Origin: Herminiimonas sp.
GTDB lineage: Bacteria > Pseudomonadota > Gammaproteobacteria > Burkholderiales > Burkholderiaceae_D
Direction of reading: 5' to 3'
NCBI GenBank assembly: GCA_028292315.1
Contig: JAQGMO010000195.1
Location: forward strand, 1-51,533
Length of the DNA: 51,533 nt
Position numbers and translations under genes: made by a program. Each line of letters opens with the position of its first letter. Position 1 is the first letter of the stretch. The notes below the pieces were generated by a model. That model had not been told where the DNA came from. It searched no databases and worked only from the letters and a program-made list of their open reading frames with translations. Positions 51,165 through 51,533 of the stretch are shown here, one piece after another.

Positions 51165-51533
51165 AAATTACTCCTCGGTTGATGCATTGGCGATGTGCAT
51201 TAGGTCGTCAAAAAGCGACGTGGTCGCATCTCATCCTTCTTTTTACTGCTGTTAGTTGCAGATTGCGCCATTGGTGCCTGTGACACCCATGCTGCAATTA
51301 TAAGTGAGGTAATAAAAGAAAATGAAAAGATCATTGCATTTTTTTCGTTATAGCGTCTTTGCCGTAAATGAGAGTGGCCATAACGCGCAAGGCCGCGCCA
51401 AGCTGGCATGACGGTCCGGTTGAATGCCACCAGGGAGGGGCCAGGCTAAGCAATTTATGATGCATTGCAAAATAACTAGATCATAAAAATAAGAGTTAGC
51501 CTTATTTTTTGAAAAACTTATTGCATTTGGCTG
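51165..51533. other. AT-rich upstream region at right edge
   Basis: A 369-bp stretch upstream of the IclR gene, AT-rich compared with the rest of the window. It contains two TGCATT direct repeats near 51183-51201 and a perfect 9-bp inverted repeat at 51485-51509. I see no supportable gene; short frames here lack ribosome sites. It probably includes the IclR promoter and a control region for a gene beyond the edge. Confidence 0.5.
51485..51509. repeat. AT-rich 9-bp inverted repeat at right edge
   Basis: AAAAATAAG (51485-51493) and CTTATTTTT (51501-51509) pair perfectly around a 7-base loop. With only one G-C pair the stem is weak, so an intrinsic terminator is unlikely although T-runs flank it. 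It may be a regulator site. Confidence 0.35.

Noticed and set aside
51485-51509. Intrinsic terminator at the right edge
   Set aside because: The stem is almost entirely A-T and would be too weak; kept only as an inverted repeat.

Overview
The window looks like chromosomal DNA of a GC-rich betaproteobacterium, probably Burkholderiales. This rests on two Bug/TctC-type tricarboxylate-transporter receptors, two families of branched-chain-amino-acid-type (Liv) receptors, and the dense packing of CoA-thioester catabolic genes. The genus is not identifiable by eye. No rRNA, tRNA, CRISPR array, insertion sequence or phage gene was seen.

Positions 1-38236 are a catabolic block for an unidentified carboxylic acid. 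From left to right it holds: a Bug receptor (partial) with a MaoC-like protein; an orphan Liv receptor; a plus-strand operon of two acyl-CoA synthetases, a thiolase-like protein without the nucleophilic Cys, and its DUF35 partner (2893-8046); a minus-strand Liv ABC importer operon with its own acyl-CoA synthetase and two near-duplicate receptors (16384 down to 8102); a TetR regulator; a BadH-like SDR; a minus-strand set of three acyl-CoA dehydrogenases and an enoyl-CoA hydratase headed by a broken 2,4-dienoyl-CoA reductase gene; a plus-strand operon of acyl-CoA dehydrogenase, hydratase, biotin-dependent acyl-CoA carboxylase (two subunits), a PaaK-like protein, an SDR and a transglutaminase-fold protein (23742-32220); a minus-strand thiolase plus FadB-like bifunctional protein; and a CoA-transferase with a second Bug receptor.

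Four copies of a 14-bp palindrome, CTAAC-N4-GTT(T/A)G, lie in the control regions of this block: before the Liv operon, 13 bp before the TetR gene, between the divergent dehydrogenase operons, and before the thiolase operon. They suggest that the TetR protein controls the block as one regulon. Separately, an identical 17-bp promoter element precedes both [enzyme + Bug receptor] units, about 34.6 kb apart.

Positions 38269-51164 are a second system, all on the minus strand. An operon of eleven genes (49949 down to 38269) encodes a DauA-like FAD D-amino-acid dehydrogenase, an MlrC-family metallopeptidase, a complete Dpp/Opp-type peptide ABC importer, RidA, a D-aminoacylase, an N-carbamoyl-D-amino-acid hydrolase and an XRE-cupin regulator. 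An IclR regulator lies upstream. The gene content suggests import and dismantling of peptides or derivatives containing D-amino acids. The 330-bp gap between the IclR gene and the operon contains several inverted repeats and a plus-strand terminator-like hairpin with no gene to serve.

Signs of decay or divergence in the first block are notable: the broken dienoyl-CoA reductase gene, a FadB-like protein that lacks two segments of its dehydrogenase domain, and a MaoC-like and a PaaK-like protein without their usual active-site motifs. All functional statements rest on motif reading; no database search was possible.
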